Positions 15,937 through 24,034 of a stretch of 35,506 nucleotides of DNA are shown here, piece after piece. A program made the position numbers and the translations under genes. Position 1 is the first letter of the stretch. Every line of letters begins with the position of its first letter. This stretch comes from Beijerinckiaceae bacterium (GTDB taxonomy: Bacteria; Pseudomonadota; Alphaproteobacteria; Rhizobiales; Beijerinckiaceae). Location: assembly GCA_019745195.1 (NCBI GenBank), contig JAIETL010000030.1, positions 1-35,506 on the forward strand, read 5' to 3'. The notes below the pieces were generated by a model. That model did not search any database. It had not been told where the DNA came from and was given only the letters and a program-made list of their open reading frames with translations.

Positions 15937-16236
15937 TCACGCCGCCACGGCTGGCTCGTCCAGCATGGCGTAGTAGCGCTCCTCGGCCTCGGCCGGCGGG
16001 ATGTTGCCGATAGGCTCCAGCAGCCGGCGATTGTTGAACCAGTCGACCCAGGCAAGCGTGGCAAACTCGACTGCCTCGAAGCTCCGCCAGGGTCCGCGGC
16101 GGTGGATCAGCTCCGCCTTGTAAAGGCCGTTGATCGTCTCGGCGAGAGCATTGTCATAGCTGTCGCCGACGCTGCCGACGGAGGGCTCGATACCCGCCTC
16201 GGCGAGACGCTCGGTGTAGCGAATGCTGACGTATTG
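15937..16236 (-). pseudogene. IS3 transposase orfB, C-terminal fragment
   Basis: About 98 codons from the IS30 junction to the stop at 15937. The sequence starts YVSIRYTERLAEAGIEPSVG and contains NALAETINGLYKAELIH, which holds the catalytic Glu of the DDE triad, then WVDWFNNRRLLEPIGNIPP, a typical IS3 C-terminus. It is the direct continuation of the fragment at 18748-19291, which ends in HHSDQGSQ. It is cut off from its N-terminus by the IS30 insertion. Confidence 0.92.
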
Positions 16237-16266
16237 GGCGGATTCAACCGGTCGTCGCAACACCAA

Positions 16267-16349
16267 GATATTGCCAAGGGAACAGCGATCCGTGCGATTG
16301 CACGTAAGCTTGCGCGCTCGCCGAGCACGATCTCACGCGAAGTGCGCCG
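16267..16349 (+). pseudogene. IS30 transposase, N-terminal HTH fragment
   Basis: The frame AIRAIARKLARSPSTISREVRR is the HTH of IS30 transposases. It stops at the 9-bp target duplication of the IS256 element and resumes in frame at 17699 (EVRR then NAATRGGN). No ATG is present between the left inverted repeat and the HTH, so the true start is unclear and the N-terminus may already have been shortened. Confidence 0.8.
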
Positions 16350-17689
16350 GGGACTGTCAGGATTTCCGTGTGAGGGCGGCCATACTGGACCCGATGGAGG
16401 TTCCCGATGGCACGACGCAAAGCCCCCCGCATCCCTGACGCGCTTCTGGACCAGCTTTTGTCCGGCGCCGATCCGAAGACGGCCTTCGACCCCAATGGGC
16501 TGCTCGACGATCTGAAGAAGGCCTTCGCCGAGCGGGCCCTGAACGCGGAGATGGATCATCATCTGGCGGGCGACGAGAGCGGCAACAGCCGCAATGGCTA
16601 TGGCCGCAAGACGGTGACGACCGAGACCGGCCGGATCGAGCTGCAGATTCCGCGCGATCGGCAGGCGACATTCGATCCGCAGCTGATCGCCAAGTATCAG
16701 CGCCGCTTTCCCGGCTTCGACGACAAGATCGTCTCGATGTATGCCCGGGGCATGAGCGCCCGAGAGATCGTCGGGCATCTGCGCGAGCTTTACGGCATCG
16801 AGGTCTCGCCCGATCTCATCAGCGCCGTCACCGACGCGGTGCTTGACGAGATCGCCGCCTGGCAGGCAAGGCCGCTGGAGCCGGTCTATCCGCTGGTCTT
16901 CTTCGATGCGCTACGGGTCAAGATCCGTGACGAGGGCGTCGTCCGCAACAAGGCGGTCCATATCGCGCTCGGCGTCCGCGCCGACGGCGCCAAGGAGATT
17001 CTGGGCCTCTGGCTGGAACAGAACGAGGGCGCGAAGTTCTGGCTGCGCGTCATGAACGAACTCCGAAATCGCGGCGTCGAGGACCTGCTGCTGGCCGTCG
17101 TCGATGGCCTGAAGGGCTTCCCCGACGCGATCCGGGCCGTCTTTCCCGAGGCCATGGTTCAGACCTGCATCGTCCACCTGCTGCGTCACAGCCTGGACTT
17201 CGTCTCCTACAAGGACCGCAAGCTCGTCGCAGCAGCGCTGAAGGGCATCTACCGCGCCATCGATGCCGCCGCCGGCGAGGCGGCGCTCGGCGCCTTCGAG
17301 GAGGGGCACTGGGGCCGCCGCTATCCGGCGATCGCCCAGAGCTGGCGGCGGGCATGGAGCGAGGTCGTGCCGTTCTACGCCTTCCCGGCGGACGTTCGCC
17401 GCATCCTCTACACCACCAACGCGATCGAGGCGCTGAACGCCAAGCTGCGTCGCGCCGTGCGCGCCCGCGGCCACTTCCCGACCGACGAGGCTGCCATGAA
17501 GCTCCTCTTCCTCGTCTTGAACCGCTCCGAAAAGGAGTGGAACCGAAGGTCCGCGCCAGCGAATATGGCTCCTCGTGAATGGGTCATGGCCAAAGCCCAG
17601 TTCGCCGTCATCTTCGGCGAGCGCTTCACCAAGGCCATGGCGGCCTGATATTCAACCCGCCGCCCTCACACGGAAATCCTGACAGTCCC
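16350..17689 (+). mobile_element. IS256-family element, intact, nested in the IS30
   Basis: 1340 bp with a perfect 31-bp inverted repeat (16350-16380 and 17659-17689) beginning GGGACTGTCAGGATTTCC. The 9-bp target AGTGCGCCG is directly repeated at 16341-16349 and 17690-17698, in the 8-9 bp range of this family. It is the youngest visible insertion of this nest besides the IS66. A second, inverted and slightly different copy begins at 35430. Confidence 0.94.
16407..17648 (+). CDS. IS256-family (mutator-type) transposase
   Basis: 413 aa, full length. The N-terminal part has NAEMDHHLAGDESGNSRNGYGRKTV, the family signature. The DDE residues lie in LVFFDALRVKIRDEG, in LLAVVDGLKGFPDAI and in ILYTTNAIEALNAKLRRA. 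The motif QTCIVHLLRHSLDFVSYKDR is typical of the insertion domain. ATG 16407 has a GGAGG-like site about 6 bases upstream. No stop or frameshift is seen, so it is probably functional. Confidence 0.95.
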   Translation: MARRKAPRIPDALLDQLLSGADPKTAFDPNGLLDDLKKAFAERALNAEMDHHLAGDESGNSRNGYGRKTVTTETGRIELQIPRDRQATFDPQLIAKYQRRFPGFDDKIVSMYARGMSAREIVGHLRELYGIEVSPDLISAVTDAVLDEIAAWQARPLEPVYPLVFFDALRVKIRDEGVVRNKAVHIALGVRADGAKEILGLWLEQNEGAKFWLRVMNELRNRGVEDLLLAVVDGLKGFPDAIRAVFPEAMVQTCIVHLLRHSLDFVSYKDRKLVAAALKGIYRAIDAAAGEAALGAFEEGHWGRRYPAIAQSWRRAWSEVVPFYAFPADVRRILYTTNAIEALNAKLRRAVRARGHFPTDEAAMKLLFLVLNRSEKEWNRRSAPANMAPREWVMAKAQFAVIFGERFTKAMAA

Positions 17690-17698
17690 AGTGCGCCG

Positions 17699-18740
17699 CA
17701 ACGCCGCCACGCGCGGTGGCAACCTCGACTATCGCGCCATCGCGGCGCAATGGCATGCCGATCGCGCGGCACGACGACCACGCCCGGGCAAGCTGGCCAG
17801 CAACCCTGCTCTACGCGCCTATGTCGAGCGGCGTCTCTCGGGTCAGGTCACGAACGTCGATGGCGCCAGCTTCGCGGGTCCCAAGGTAATATGGAAGAAG
17901 CGTCGCGCTGTGCTTCGGCAGAGCCGGCGCTGGTCAACCGCGTGGAGTCCCGAGCAGATCGCCCATCGACTTCGGATCGATTACCCGGAGGATCCCACCA
18001 TGCGCATCAGCCACGAGGCGATCTACCAGTCCTTGTACATCCAGGGGCGCGGGGCGTTGCGTCGGGAGCTGACGGTTTGCTTGCGCTCAGGCCGAGCTCT
18101 GCGTGTTCCGCGTGAGCGAACCCGCGGCCGTGGAAAGGCCTTCCTGGGCGATGCCATCATGATCAGTGAACGGCCACCGGCGGTCGAAGACCGGGCGATC
18201 CCGGGGCATTGGGAAGGTGATCTCATCCTTGGCCTGCACAGCTCGGCGATCGGCACTCTCGTCGAACGCAGGTCGCGCTTCACGATGCTGCTGCACCTGC
18301 CGCGCCAAGAGGGATATCAGCGGGGGCAGCGGGTCAAGAACGGCCCGCCACTTGCCGGCCACGGCGCTGAAGCCGTTCGCACAGCCATCGTTCACTCTAT
18401 GAACGAGCTGCCGGGGACGCTTCGCCAATCGCTGACTTGGGATCAGGGAGCCGAGATGGCTCAGCACGCACGGCTCCGCATCGAGAGCGGGCTGGAAATC
18501 TACTTTTGCGATCCGCAAAGCCCATGGCAGCGCGGCTCGAATGAAAACACAAACGGCCTCCTGCGCCAGTACTTCCCGAAAGGCACCGATCTCAGCCGGC
18601 ACTCGACCGGGGAGCTGGCCGCCGTCGCTCACGCGATGAACACGCGGCCTCGCAAAACGCTGGGATGGAAAACACCGATCGAGGTACTCGATCAGTTCCT
18701 CGCTCAGCAGTATGATGATCGTGTTGCGACGACCGGTTGA
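17699..18740 (+). pseudogene. IS30 transposase, main C-terminal part
   Basis: About 346 codons continuing the HTH fragment across the IS256. The segments STAWSPEQIAHRLRIDYPED, MRISHEAIYQSLYIQGRGAL and GHWEGDLILG carry IS30 motifs; the first catalytic Asp is in the last. The second lies in SLTWDQGAEMAQHARL and the Glu in QRGSNENTNGLLRQYFPKGT. The stop lies inside the right inverted repeat. All catalytic residues are kept, so damage is due to the IS256 insertion and perhaps the missing start. Confidence 0.92.
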
Positions 18741-18747
18741 ATCCGCC

Positions 18748-19291
18748 TTGCGAGCCCTGATCGCTATGGTGGATGACGTTCTTGGGCTTGCGTGCGGCGA
18801 GCGCCATGTCGAGCGCGTCGAGCACGACACGGGTCTTGAGATCGGCGGAGAAAGCCCAGCCGACGATGCGCCTGGACCATGCGTCCAGCACGACCGCCAG
18901 GAACAGGAGGCCGGCGAGCGTGGGCACGAAGGTGATGTCGACGACCCATAGCTCGTTGGGCTTCTCGACGAAGAAGTTCCTCCGGACCAAATCGTTCGCC
19001 GGCCGATGATCGGGATCGCGCTTCGTCGTCGTGACCCTCCTGCGCCCATCAGGCGAGCCACGCGCTTCTTGCCGATCGCCACGCCTCGGCCTTGAGCTCG
19101 GCGTGAATGCGCGGCGCGCCATAGGTCTTGTGCGAGGCGCCATGGATCGTGCGGATCTTCCGGGTGAGATCGATGTCCCGCGCCGCCCGCAGCGATGCAG
19201 GCCTGCCGCGCCAAGCATAATAGCCTGACGCGGAGACCTTGAAGACACGGGCCATAGTCTTGATCGGAAAGACGGCCTGGTGCGCGCTCAT
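18748..19291 (-). pseudogene. IS3 transposase orfB, N-terminal part with frame breaks
   Basis: Starts at ATG 19291, overlapping the orfA stop (ATGA). It reads MARVFKVSASGYYAWRGRP and on to HAELKAE, where one G is missing near 19083 and the frame shifts. A second break near 19040 loses about ten codons. The frame then continues as VEKPNELWVVDITFVPTLAG (first catalytic Asp) to NVIHHSDQGSQ (second Asp), where the IS30 begins. It was therefore dead by frameshift independently of the insertion. Confidence 0.88.
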
Positions 19292-19602
19292 GAACCGGAA
19301 AACCCGTTCGGGTTCGCCTTGCTCTCCCGCGCGAACCAGGCCGCCGCCTTTGACAGGATATCGCGCTCCTGGCGCAGCCGGTGGTTCTCACGACGAAGGC
19401 GGATCAGTTCTTCGCGCTCGGCGCTAGTCGGACCATCGCTGCGCTTGCCGGCGTCGCGCTCGGCCTGACGAACCCAGTTCGCGATGAACTGCGCGGTCGG
19501 CTCGAACTCTCGCGATAGATCTTCAGGCGTTCGCCCCGATCGGACCAGCTCGACCATCTGTCGCCGGAACTCCGGCGGATAGGCGCTTCGAAAACGCGGC
19601 AT
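19288..19602 (-). CDS. IS3-family transposase orfA
   Basis: 104 aa with an N-terminal HTH (FRSAYPPEFRRQMVELVRSG, RTPEDLSREFEPTAQFIANW) and a C-terminal leucine-zipper-like coil (ERDILSKAAAWFARE) typical of IS3 orfA. Intact. The stop overlaps the orfB start by ATGA, suggesting coupling or a frameshift site as in other IS3 elements. Confidence 0.93.
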   Translation of the reverse strand: MPRFRSAYPPEFRRQMVELVRSGRTPEDLSREFEPTAQFIANWVRQAERDAGKRSDGPTSAEREELIRLRRENHRLRQERDILSKAAAWFARESKANPNGFSGS

Positions 19603-19649
19603 CGGACACTCCAGAACATGACTTCAAGGGTGTCCAGTAAGCGTCGTCC

Positions 19650-21182
19650 TCAGGCCACATCCCTGAGAGCGGCCTGAGCCGGATATTCCCAGGGCAGCAG
19701 TTCGTCGATGCGGCTATTGGGATGGCCGTTGACGATCCTGGTCATGATGTCGGCGAGATAGGCGTGCGGCTCGATGCTGTTGAGTTTCGCGGTTTCGACG
19801 AGCGAGGCGATGACGGCCCAATGCTCCGCGCCGCCATCGGAGCCGGCGAAGAGCGCATTCTTCCTGGTCAGGGCGAGCGGTCGGATCGAGCGCTCGACGG
19901 TGTTGGAGTCGATTTCGACGCGGCCGTCATCGAGGAAGAGGCTCAAGCCCTCCCAGCGCGAGAGCGCATAGCGGATCGCCTCGGCAAGTTTCGTCTTCTG
20001 GCTGATCAAGCTGAGCTTCTCCCTCAGCCATGGCTCCATGACCTCGAGGATCGGCCTGCTTTTCTCCTGGCGCGCCGCACGGCGTTCATCGGCATCGTGG
20101 CCACGGATCGCTGCCTCGATGCGATAGAGCTCGGCGATGCGCTGGAGGGCTTCGCTGGCGATTGGCGCGGGACCGGCCTGAGCGAGCTCGTAGAAGCGGC
20201 GCCGCACATGGGACCAACATAGGGCCAGGCGAACCTCTCCGCGTTCGGCCAGCACCTTGTAGCCGCCGTAGCCGTCGACCTGGAGGATGCCCCTGAAGCC
20301 GGCGAGATGCGCGATCGGCCGTTCCGCCTTGCGGTCGGGAGCATAGACATAGACGACGCCGGGTGGATCGGCGCCGCCCCAAGGCCGGTCATCGCGGACA
20401 TAAGCCCAGAGCTGCCCCGTCTTCGTCCGGCCTCTGCCGGGATCGAGCACGGGCGCCGTGGTCTCGTCGGCGAACAGCTTGGGCGAGCTCTTCAGCGCCG
20501 CCAGCATCCGGTCATGCACGGGCCGCAGGAGGAAGGCCGCGCGCCCGACCCACTCGGCCAGCGTCGAGCGATCGAGCGCGACGCCCTGGCGCGCATAGAT
20601 CTGTGTCTGGCGATACAGCGGCAGATGATCGGCGTATTTCGAGACCAGCACCTGGGCCACCGTCGCCTCGGTCGGGATGCCGCCCTCGATCAGCCGGGCC
20701 GGTGCCGGAGCCTGCACCACGACGTCCTCGCAGGACCGGCAGGCATACTTCGGCCGGCGCAGCACGAGCACGCGGAACTGGGCCGGCACGATGTCGAGCC
20801 GCTCGGCCACATCCTCTCCGATGCGATGGAGCTTGCCGGAACAGCAGGGGCAGAGATCGCTCTCGATATCGACCACCGTCTCGATCCGCGGCAGATGCGC
20901 CGGCAACGCGCCACGGTTCGCGCGGCGCCGGCGAGCCCGGTCGGCCTTCTCAGTCGGCGCTGTCTCCTCGGACGCTGCGAACCCGGCGGCTTCGACCTGC
21001 TCGGCCTCTTCCAGCCCCAGCAAAAGCTGCTCCTCCGGCAAGGTCTCTGCCCGGCGGCCGAAGCGGTGTCGCTGCAACTCCTTGATGATCTGGCGCAGGC
21101 GCTCGATCTCCGCTTCCCGCGCGATCAGCATCGCCTGAAGCGTTTCGGGATCACGGGGAAGCTCTGGAGGGAGCGAGGCCAT
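19650..21182 (-). CDS. tnpC: IS66 transposase TnpC
   Basis: 510 aa. The N-terminal coil (LIAREAEIERLRQIIKELQR) and the QRHRFGRRAE segment are family features. A Cys pair region follows (LCPCCSGKLHRIG, KYACRSCEDVVV), a zinc-finger-like module. The catalytic part has KLFADETTAPVLD, LQVDGYGGYKVL and DSNTVERSIRPLALTRKNAL. It ends with the short IS66 C-terminal domain (SRIDELLPWEYP). No break is seen. Confidence 0.95.
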   Translation of the reverse strand: MASLPPELPRDPETLQAMLIAREAEIERLRQIIKELQRHRFGRRAETLPEEQLLLGLEEAEQVEAAGFAASEETAPTEKADRARRRRANRGALPAHLPRIETVVDIESDLCPCCSGKLHRIGEDVAERLDIVPAQFRVLVLRRPKYACRSCEDVVVQAPAPARLIEGGIPTEATVAQVLVSKYADHLPLYRQTQIYARQGVALDRSTLAEWVGRAAFLLRPVHDRMLAALKSSPKLFADETTAPVLDPGRGRTKTGQLWAYVRDDRPWGGADPPGVVYVYAPDRKAERPIAHLAGFRGILQVDGYGGYKVLAERGEVRLALCWSHVRRRFYELAQAGPAPIASEALQRIAELYRIEAAIRGHDADERRAARQEKSRPILEVMEPWLREKLSLISQKTKLAEAIRYALSRWEGLSLFLDDGRVEIDSNTVERSIRPLALTRKNALFAGSDGGAEHWAVIASLVETAKLNSIEPHAYLADIMTRIVNGHPNSRIDELLPWEYPAQAALRDVA

Positions 21183-21224
21183 GACACCGATTCAATCATA
21201 TTCGCCAGATGCTTGCGAGTGCTT

Positions 21225-21581
21225 TCAGCTCGCGGAGACCGGTGTCGCCGTCCGTTGCGGTTCATGGACCCGGCGCCAGTCCAATCCTTCAAACAAGGCC
21301 TGAAGCTGGGCCGCCGTCAGCCTCAGCGCCCCGTCCTCGATCTTGGGCCAGCGGAACTCGCCATCCTCCAGACGCTTCGAGACCAGCACCACGCCGGTGC
21401 CGTCCCAGAACACCAGCTTCACCCGGTCGGGACGTTTGGCGCGGAACACGTAGACCGTGCCGGAGAACGGATCGGCGCCCATCGTCTCGCGCACCAGCGC
21501 GGCCAGCCCCTCCGCGCCTTTGCGGAAGTCGACCGGCTTCGTCGCAACCATGACGCGGACCGCGCCGGTCGGGCCTATCAC
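21225..21581 (-). CDS. tnpB: IS66 accessory protein TnpB
   Basis: 118 aa from GTG 21581, which overlaps the tnpA stop (GTGA). VRVMVATKPVDFRKGAEGLA, ADPFSGTVYVFRAKRPDRVK and the ending FRWPKIEDGALRLTAAQLQA are the IS66 Orf2 pattern. Required with TnpA and TnpC for transposition in studied IS66 members. Confidence 0.92.
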   Translation of the reverse strand: MIGPTGAVRVMVATKPVDFRKGAEGLAALVRETMGADPFSGTVYVFRAKRPDRVKLVFWDGTGVVLVSKRLEDGEFRWPKIEDGALRLTAAQLQALFEGLDWRRVHEPQRTATPVSAS

Positions 21582-22024
21582 GACCCTGCCTTCAACGCGC
21601 CGAGCACCGCCGCGATCGTGGCCGGCGAGGCACCGTTCTCGATCGTTACCCTGACGCCGGCGACGTCGATCTCGATGGCGGCCGCGCGGCGCTGCCGAGC
21701 GCGCCGCTTCTGGCGTGGCGTTCGCGCCATCCGCTCCAATGCCGATGAAGGTTCCGGCGCGACCACCGCCTGCACGAAGGCTGGAACCGCATCCGCGGTC
21801 TTGCGGAGCTCGCGACGCCAAGTGAACAACTGCTGTGGTGACAAGGCATGACGGCGCGCGACGGCGCTCACCGTCGTGCCAGGCTCGAAGCTCTCCGCCA
21901 CGATCCGCGCCTTATCATCGGCAGACCAGTCCCGACGGCGCCCCGAGCCCGTGAAAACCTCAAAACGCCGAACCGGCTCGTCGATCTCGACGCTCGATTT
22001 AAGCGTAAGCTCTGAAATCGTCAT
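21578..22024 (-). CDS. tnpA: IS66 accessory protein TnpA
   Basis: 148 aa with an HTH in the first 70 residues (RRRDWSADDKARIVAESFEP, TVSAVARRHALSPQQLFTWR). A basic linker and a C-terminal segment (EIDVAGVRVTIENGASPATI) follow, as in IS66 Orf1 proteins. First gene of the coupled tnpABC unit. Confidence 0.92.
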   Translation of the reverse strand: MTISELTLKSSVEIDEPVRRFEVFTGSGRRRDWSADDKARIVAESFEPGTTVSAVARRHALSPQQLFTWRRELRKTADAVPAFVQAVVAPEPSSALERMARTPRQKRRARQRRAAAIEIDVAGVRVTIENGASPATIAAVLGALKAGS

Positions 22025-22127
22025 ATGTCCAAGCCCCTCTCGGCTCGGAACATCAACGTTCCAGTCCCCGCGCGAAAGGTGAGGCCGGGACGACGCTTAC
22101 GGTGTCCACAAAACCGGGTCAACTCCA

Positions 22128-22460
22128 CTGAGCATCCTCGCCGGGCTCTTTGGCATCGGGGTCACAGGAGTTGCAATGGCCCAATCATTGGATCTTGGTC
22201 CAAACGGGTTCGGCATACGTCCACCAGAGACCGTTCCGGACGAAACGCTTCCTCTGCCACGCTGATATGGGCCAGACGCTGAGGATGAAATCTCGGAAAA
22301 CGATGCCGTTTCGATCGCGCGCGAAGAGGGCGCGCGCCGGATCGATCGCGTGCGCGAAGATCGTCGCGGTTGGGTCATTGTCGGCATCGATCGTAACGGC
22401 GACAACATCCGCATTCTGATCAATCGCCGAGGCGATGTCGTCTTCGTCGAACGCGAATAG
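22128..22460 (+). pseudogene. 3' piece of the disrupted secreted PepSY-like protein gene
   Basis: In the frame set by the 5' piece at 15842, this reads LSILAGLFGIGVTGVAMAQS (rest of the signal peptide), a linker with PPETVPDETLPLPR, an in-frame TGA at 22263-22265, and then NDAVSIAREEGARRIDRVRE, WVIVGIDRNGDNIRILINRR, GDVVFVERE before TAG at 22458. The last part looks like a PepSY-type periplasmic domain (one helix then strands). Such proteins often sit near metal or sensor genes. The gene is broken twice: by the insertion in its signal peptide and by the TGA. From ATG 22176 only 29 codons remain open. Confidence 0.75.
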
Positions 22461-22557
22461 CGCCGCCGCGCGAAAATCTATCAGCTTCTGGATCTGGCTC
22501 GCCTGTGTTGTAGGTTCGCTTGCGACTATCATCGTCGCGCTGATCGTCACTGGATAA
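22435..22557 (+). CDS. Possible 40-aa single-span membrane protein
   Basis: ATG 22435 opens 40 codons overlapping the PepSY gene end by 26 bp in another frame. The second half (SISFWIWLACVVGSLATIIV, then ALIVTG) is a clean membrane helix after a Ser/Ala/Arg-Lys N-terminus. A GAGG lies at 22429-22432, too close for a normal spacing, so the start is weak. It could instead be the remnant of the start of a sensor kinase or other membrane protein. No family assigned. Confidence 0.35.
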   Translation: MSSSSNANSAAARKSISFWIWLACVVGSLATIIVALIVTG

Positions 22558-22780
22558 ATCTAGGCATTTTCGGCTTAATTCATGTCAAGCTTTGCCGCTG
22601 CAAAGAAGTTTGCCGCAGTCATTTTGGGTAACGAGTTCAATCAGGCTTCCAATTCTGACGCTGGCTTCCCCAAGATCGGGGCGCCGCTACTTGCCGAGCG
22701 CCGCCCCGTGCTACGGCGCCATGCAGCGGCGCAATAAACCGCAGCCGAAACGACAATACGGAAATTTTTCGGTAGGTAAT
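22558..22780. other. Intergenic stretch, no gene supported
   Basis: GC-rich short dyads (around 22680-22735) then an AT-rich turn toward the minus-strand gene that ends at 22781. The composition changes sharply here, marking the start of an AT-richer segment. I see no convincing ORF or RNA. Confidence 0.4.
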
Positions 22781-23140
22781 TTATTTTGGCATACGTGATC
22801 GTAATTCTTTGAACAGCGCAAATGAGGCATCGCTAAAATCGGATCCACGAGATGATCTGCACCAATTTTTTAAAAACGACATTTGTTCAAGAACTGAAAA
22901 ATTATCCGGAATCAAGTTTAGATTGTCATCTACACCTGTCGGCGCCCTGACTAATGCGCCATTCATAAAGCCTTGCGCCCAAGCGAAATACATTTTCTCA
23001 ACAGTTTCATTCGAATCGATATCAGCGAGGTATTTTATACATGTAGATGCGCCAAGACCAGTAATTTTTACATTTTGGGCCGCTGCCTTATATGGCAATA
23101 TAACAACAGCTATCGCAATGAAAATTGCAGATATTCTCAT
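22781..23140 (-). CDS. Small secreted protein of unknown function
   Basis: 119 aa from ATG 23140 with GGAGG 8 bases before it. A signal peptide (MRISAIFIAIAVVILPYKAAAQ) precedes a mature part with STCIKYLADIDSNETVEKMY, FAWAQGFMNGALV and LKNWCRSSRGSDFSDASFAL. Two Cys residues could form a disulfide. The layout (Cys, then AWAQGF(M/L)NG, then a late Cys in a helix) resembles small periplasmic proteins of the Rap1a/Tai or related folds, but I do not assign it. It is notably AT-rich against the rest of the window, suggesting a separate origin. The barrel gene upstream on the same strand is 48 bp away, so both may be one transcript. Confidence 0.68.
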   Translation of the reverse strand: MRISAIFIAIAVVILPYKAAAQNVKITGLGASTCIKYLADIDSNETVEKMYFAWAQGFMNGALVRAPTGVDDNLNLIPDNFSVLEQMSFLKNWCRSSRGSDFSDASFALFKELRSRMPK

Positions 23141-23188
23141 TAAAAAAGCCTCCGTTATTTGCTGATATTGGTGGTTTTGCATTGCAAA

Positions 23189-24034
23189 TTAAAAAATTTT
23201 TGGTTCCAGCGAAAGGTGCAGGACTGCACCATAACTCGGTCGCCTATCTCGCGACAGCGAAATTGGCGCTCCGACACCTAGAACGATCTGTGCGCTGGGC
23301 AGGTTGACGGCGTAGCGAACTCCGGGCGAAACTGTTAGCGCATATTCGCGATCAATTCCCCGGGTTGCATTCACCGTTTCGATTCGCTCAGCCACAGTTT
23401 CAAAAAGTACGTTGAAGTCGCGCGTGACCGCGTAGATAGCGCTTCCTCCAATATTAAAACTGGTCGGGCTGCGGCCCATAACGTCAAATAGCGTGGTCGC
23501 CCCGGCATTGGCATGAAGTGTAACGCGATCGGCGACAACCTTACTAAAAGGTAGGTTGATCTGAAAACCTAGCGATTCACTGCCATTCTTCTTTATAAAA
23601 TTTCCCGTTGGTAAAATTAGGCTGAAGCGAGGTGCAAAAGCTGGTGTTGCCATATCCTCAAATAATGCTTGATACCGATAATTTATTAAGATATCGCCAA
23701 TTCCGCGAGCTTTCTGACCTTCGCTCTTCAGGATCGAATACGGCAATATGTAAGAGATCTGGTGAGTCTGGCTCCCAAGGGGAAATTCGTTCGTAAAGGC
23801 GAGATACCGATCACGCCCTTGTCTTCGTAACGTTGCAATACCCTGAATTACCCCAGCCTCCTGATTATAGGCCTCTTCGATCAGGAAAGAGTTATCTTGG
23901 ATACCTTTTGCCAGCCGGGTATCGATTTCATCGATGCGGCCCGGCGACGTGGTGCGATCTATCTGGCTCTGAGGTTGAGCTAAAGCAGCAGTTATACCAA
24001 TACTGTATGCCGTGACGACTAACAGTAGCTTCAT
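23189..24034 (-). CDS. Predicted outer-membrane beta-barrel protein, transporter-like
   Basis: 281 aa from ATG 24034, chosen for AGGA about 6 bases before it and for the signal peptide MKLLLVVTAYSIGITAALAQ. The mature part is made of amphipathic strands in the pattern of MetA-pathway/phenol-degradation-like barrels: FPLGSQTHQISYILPYSIL, GIGDILINYRYQALF, FAPRFSLILPTGNFIKKNG, FQINLPFSKVVADRVTLHAN, VLGVGAPISLS. It ends HLSLEPKIF with a C-terminal Phe, as barrels usually do. Genes of this type often lie beside metal efflux operons in proteobacteria. It reads divergently from the efflux genes; the shared 289-bp gap holds a MerR-type promoter. Confidence 0.75.
   Translation of the reverse strand: MKLLLVVTAYSIGITAALAQPQSQIDRTTSPGRIDEIDTRLAKGIQDNSFLIEEAYNQEAGVIQGIATLRRQGRDRYLAFTNEFPLGSQTHQISYILPYSILKSEGQKARGIGDILINYRYQALFEDMATPAFAPRFSLILPTGNFIKKNGSESLGFQINLPFSKVVADRVTLHANAGATTLFDVMGRSPTSFNIGGSAIYAVTRDFNVLFETVAERIETVNATRGIDREYALTVSPGVRYAVNLPSAQIVLGVGAPISLSRDRRPSYGAVLHLSLEPKIF

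Larger units (their letters stand above)
16237..18747 (+). mobile_element. IS30-family element inserted in the IS3, itself interrupted
   Basis: A perfect 27-bp inverted repeat lies at 16237-16263 and 18721-18747, starting GGCGGATTCAACCGG and ending GTCGTCGCAACAC. The target TTG is duplicated at 16234-16236 and 18748-18750, the short duplication typical of IS30. Without the nested IS256 and its duplication it measures 1162 bp. It entered the IS3 orfB between the codons for SerGln and TyrVal. Confidence 0.9.
19637..22100 (-). mobile_element. IS66-family element, intact, inserted in the IS3 end
   Basis: 2464 bp bounded by GTAAGCGTCGTCC at 19637 and its complement ending at 22100 (13 bp perfect). 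The 8-bp target GGTGTCCA is repeated at 19629-19636 and 22101-22108, as expected for IS66. It carries tnpA, tnpB and tnpC on the minus strand, all apparently intact. It sits just inside the right end of the IS3. Confidence 0.94.
15881..22127 (-). mobile_element. IS3-family element, interrupted by IS30 and IS66 elements
   Basis: The ends are TGGAGTTAACCCGCTTCTG at 15881 and, on the other strand, TGGAGTTGACCCGGTTTTG ending at 22127: a 19-bp inverted repeat with three mismatches. CTG is duplicated at 15878-15880 and 22128-22130. Removing the IS30 insertion and the IS66 insertion with their duplications leaves 1261 bp, a normal IS3 length. The transposase genes read on the minus strand. The element cannot be active: orfB is split and also carries indels. 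Confidence 0.9.

Noticed and set aside
16102..16515. 137-codon plus-strand ORF running through the IS3, IS30 and IS256 junctions
   Set aside because: It is a chance frame. Only its middle part (IRAIARKLARSPSTISREVRR) is meaningful, as the IS30 HTH; the rest is antisense IS3 and IS256 end sequence.
18087..19391. 434-codon minus-strand ORF
   Set aside because: It crosses from IS3 orfB in shifted frames into the antisense of the IS30 transposase. The IS3 and IS30 readings explain the same DNA better.
20307..21851. 514-codon plus-strand ORF opposite the IS66 genes
   Set aside because: It is the GC-rich shadow of tnpC/tnpB/tnpA, with no family motifs of its own.
22185..22550. 121-codon minus-strand ORF after the IS3
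   Set aside because: The plus-strand PepSY frame and its continuity with 15842-15880 explain this stretch better.
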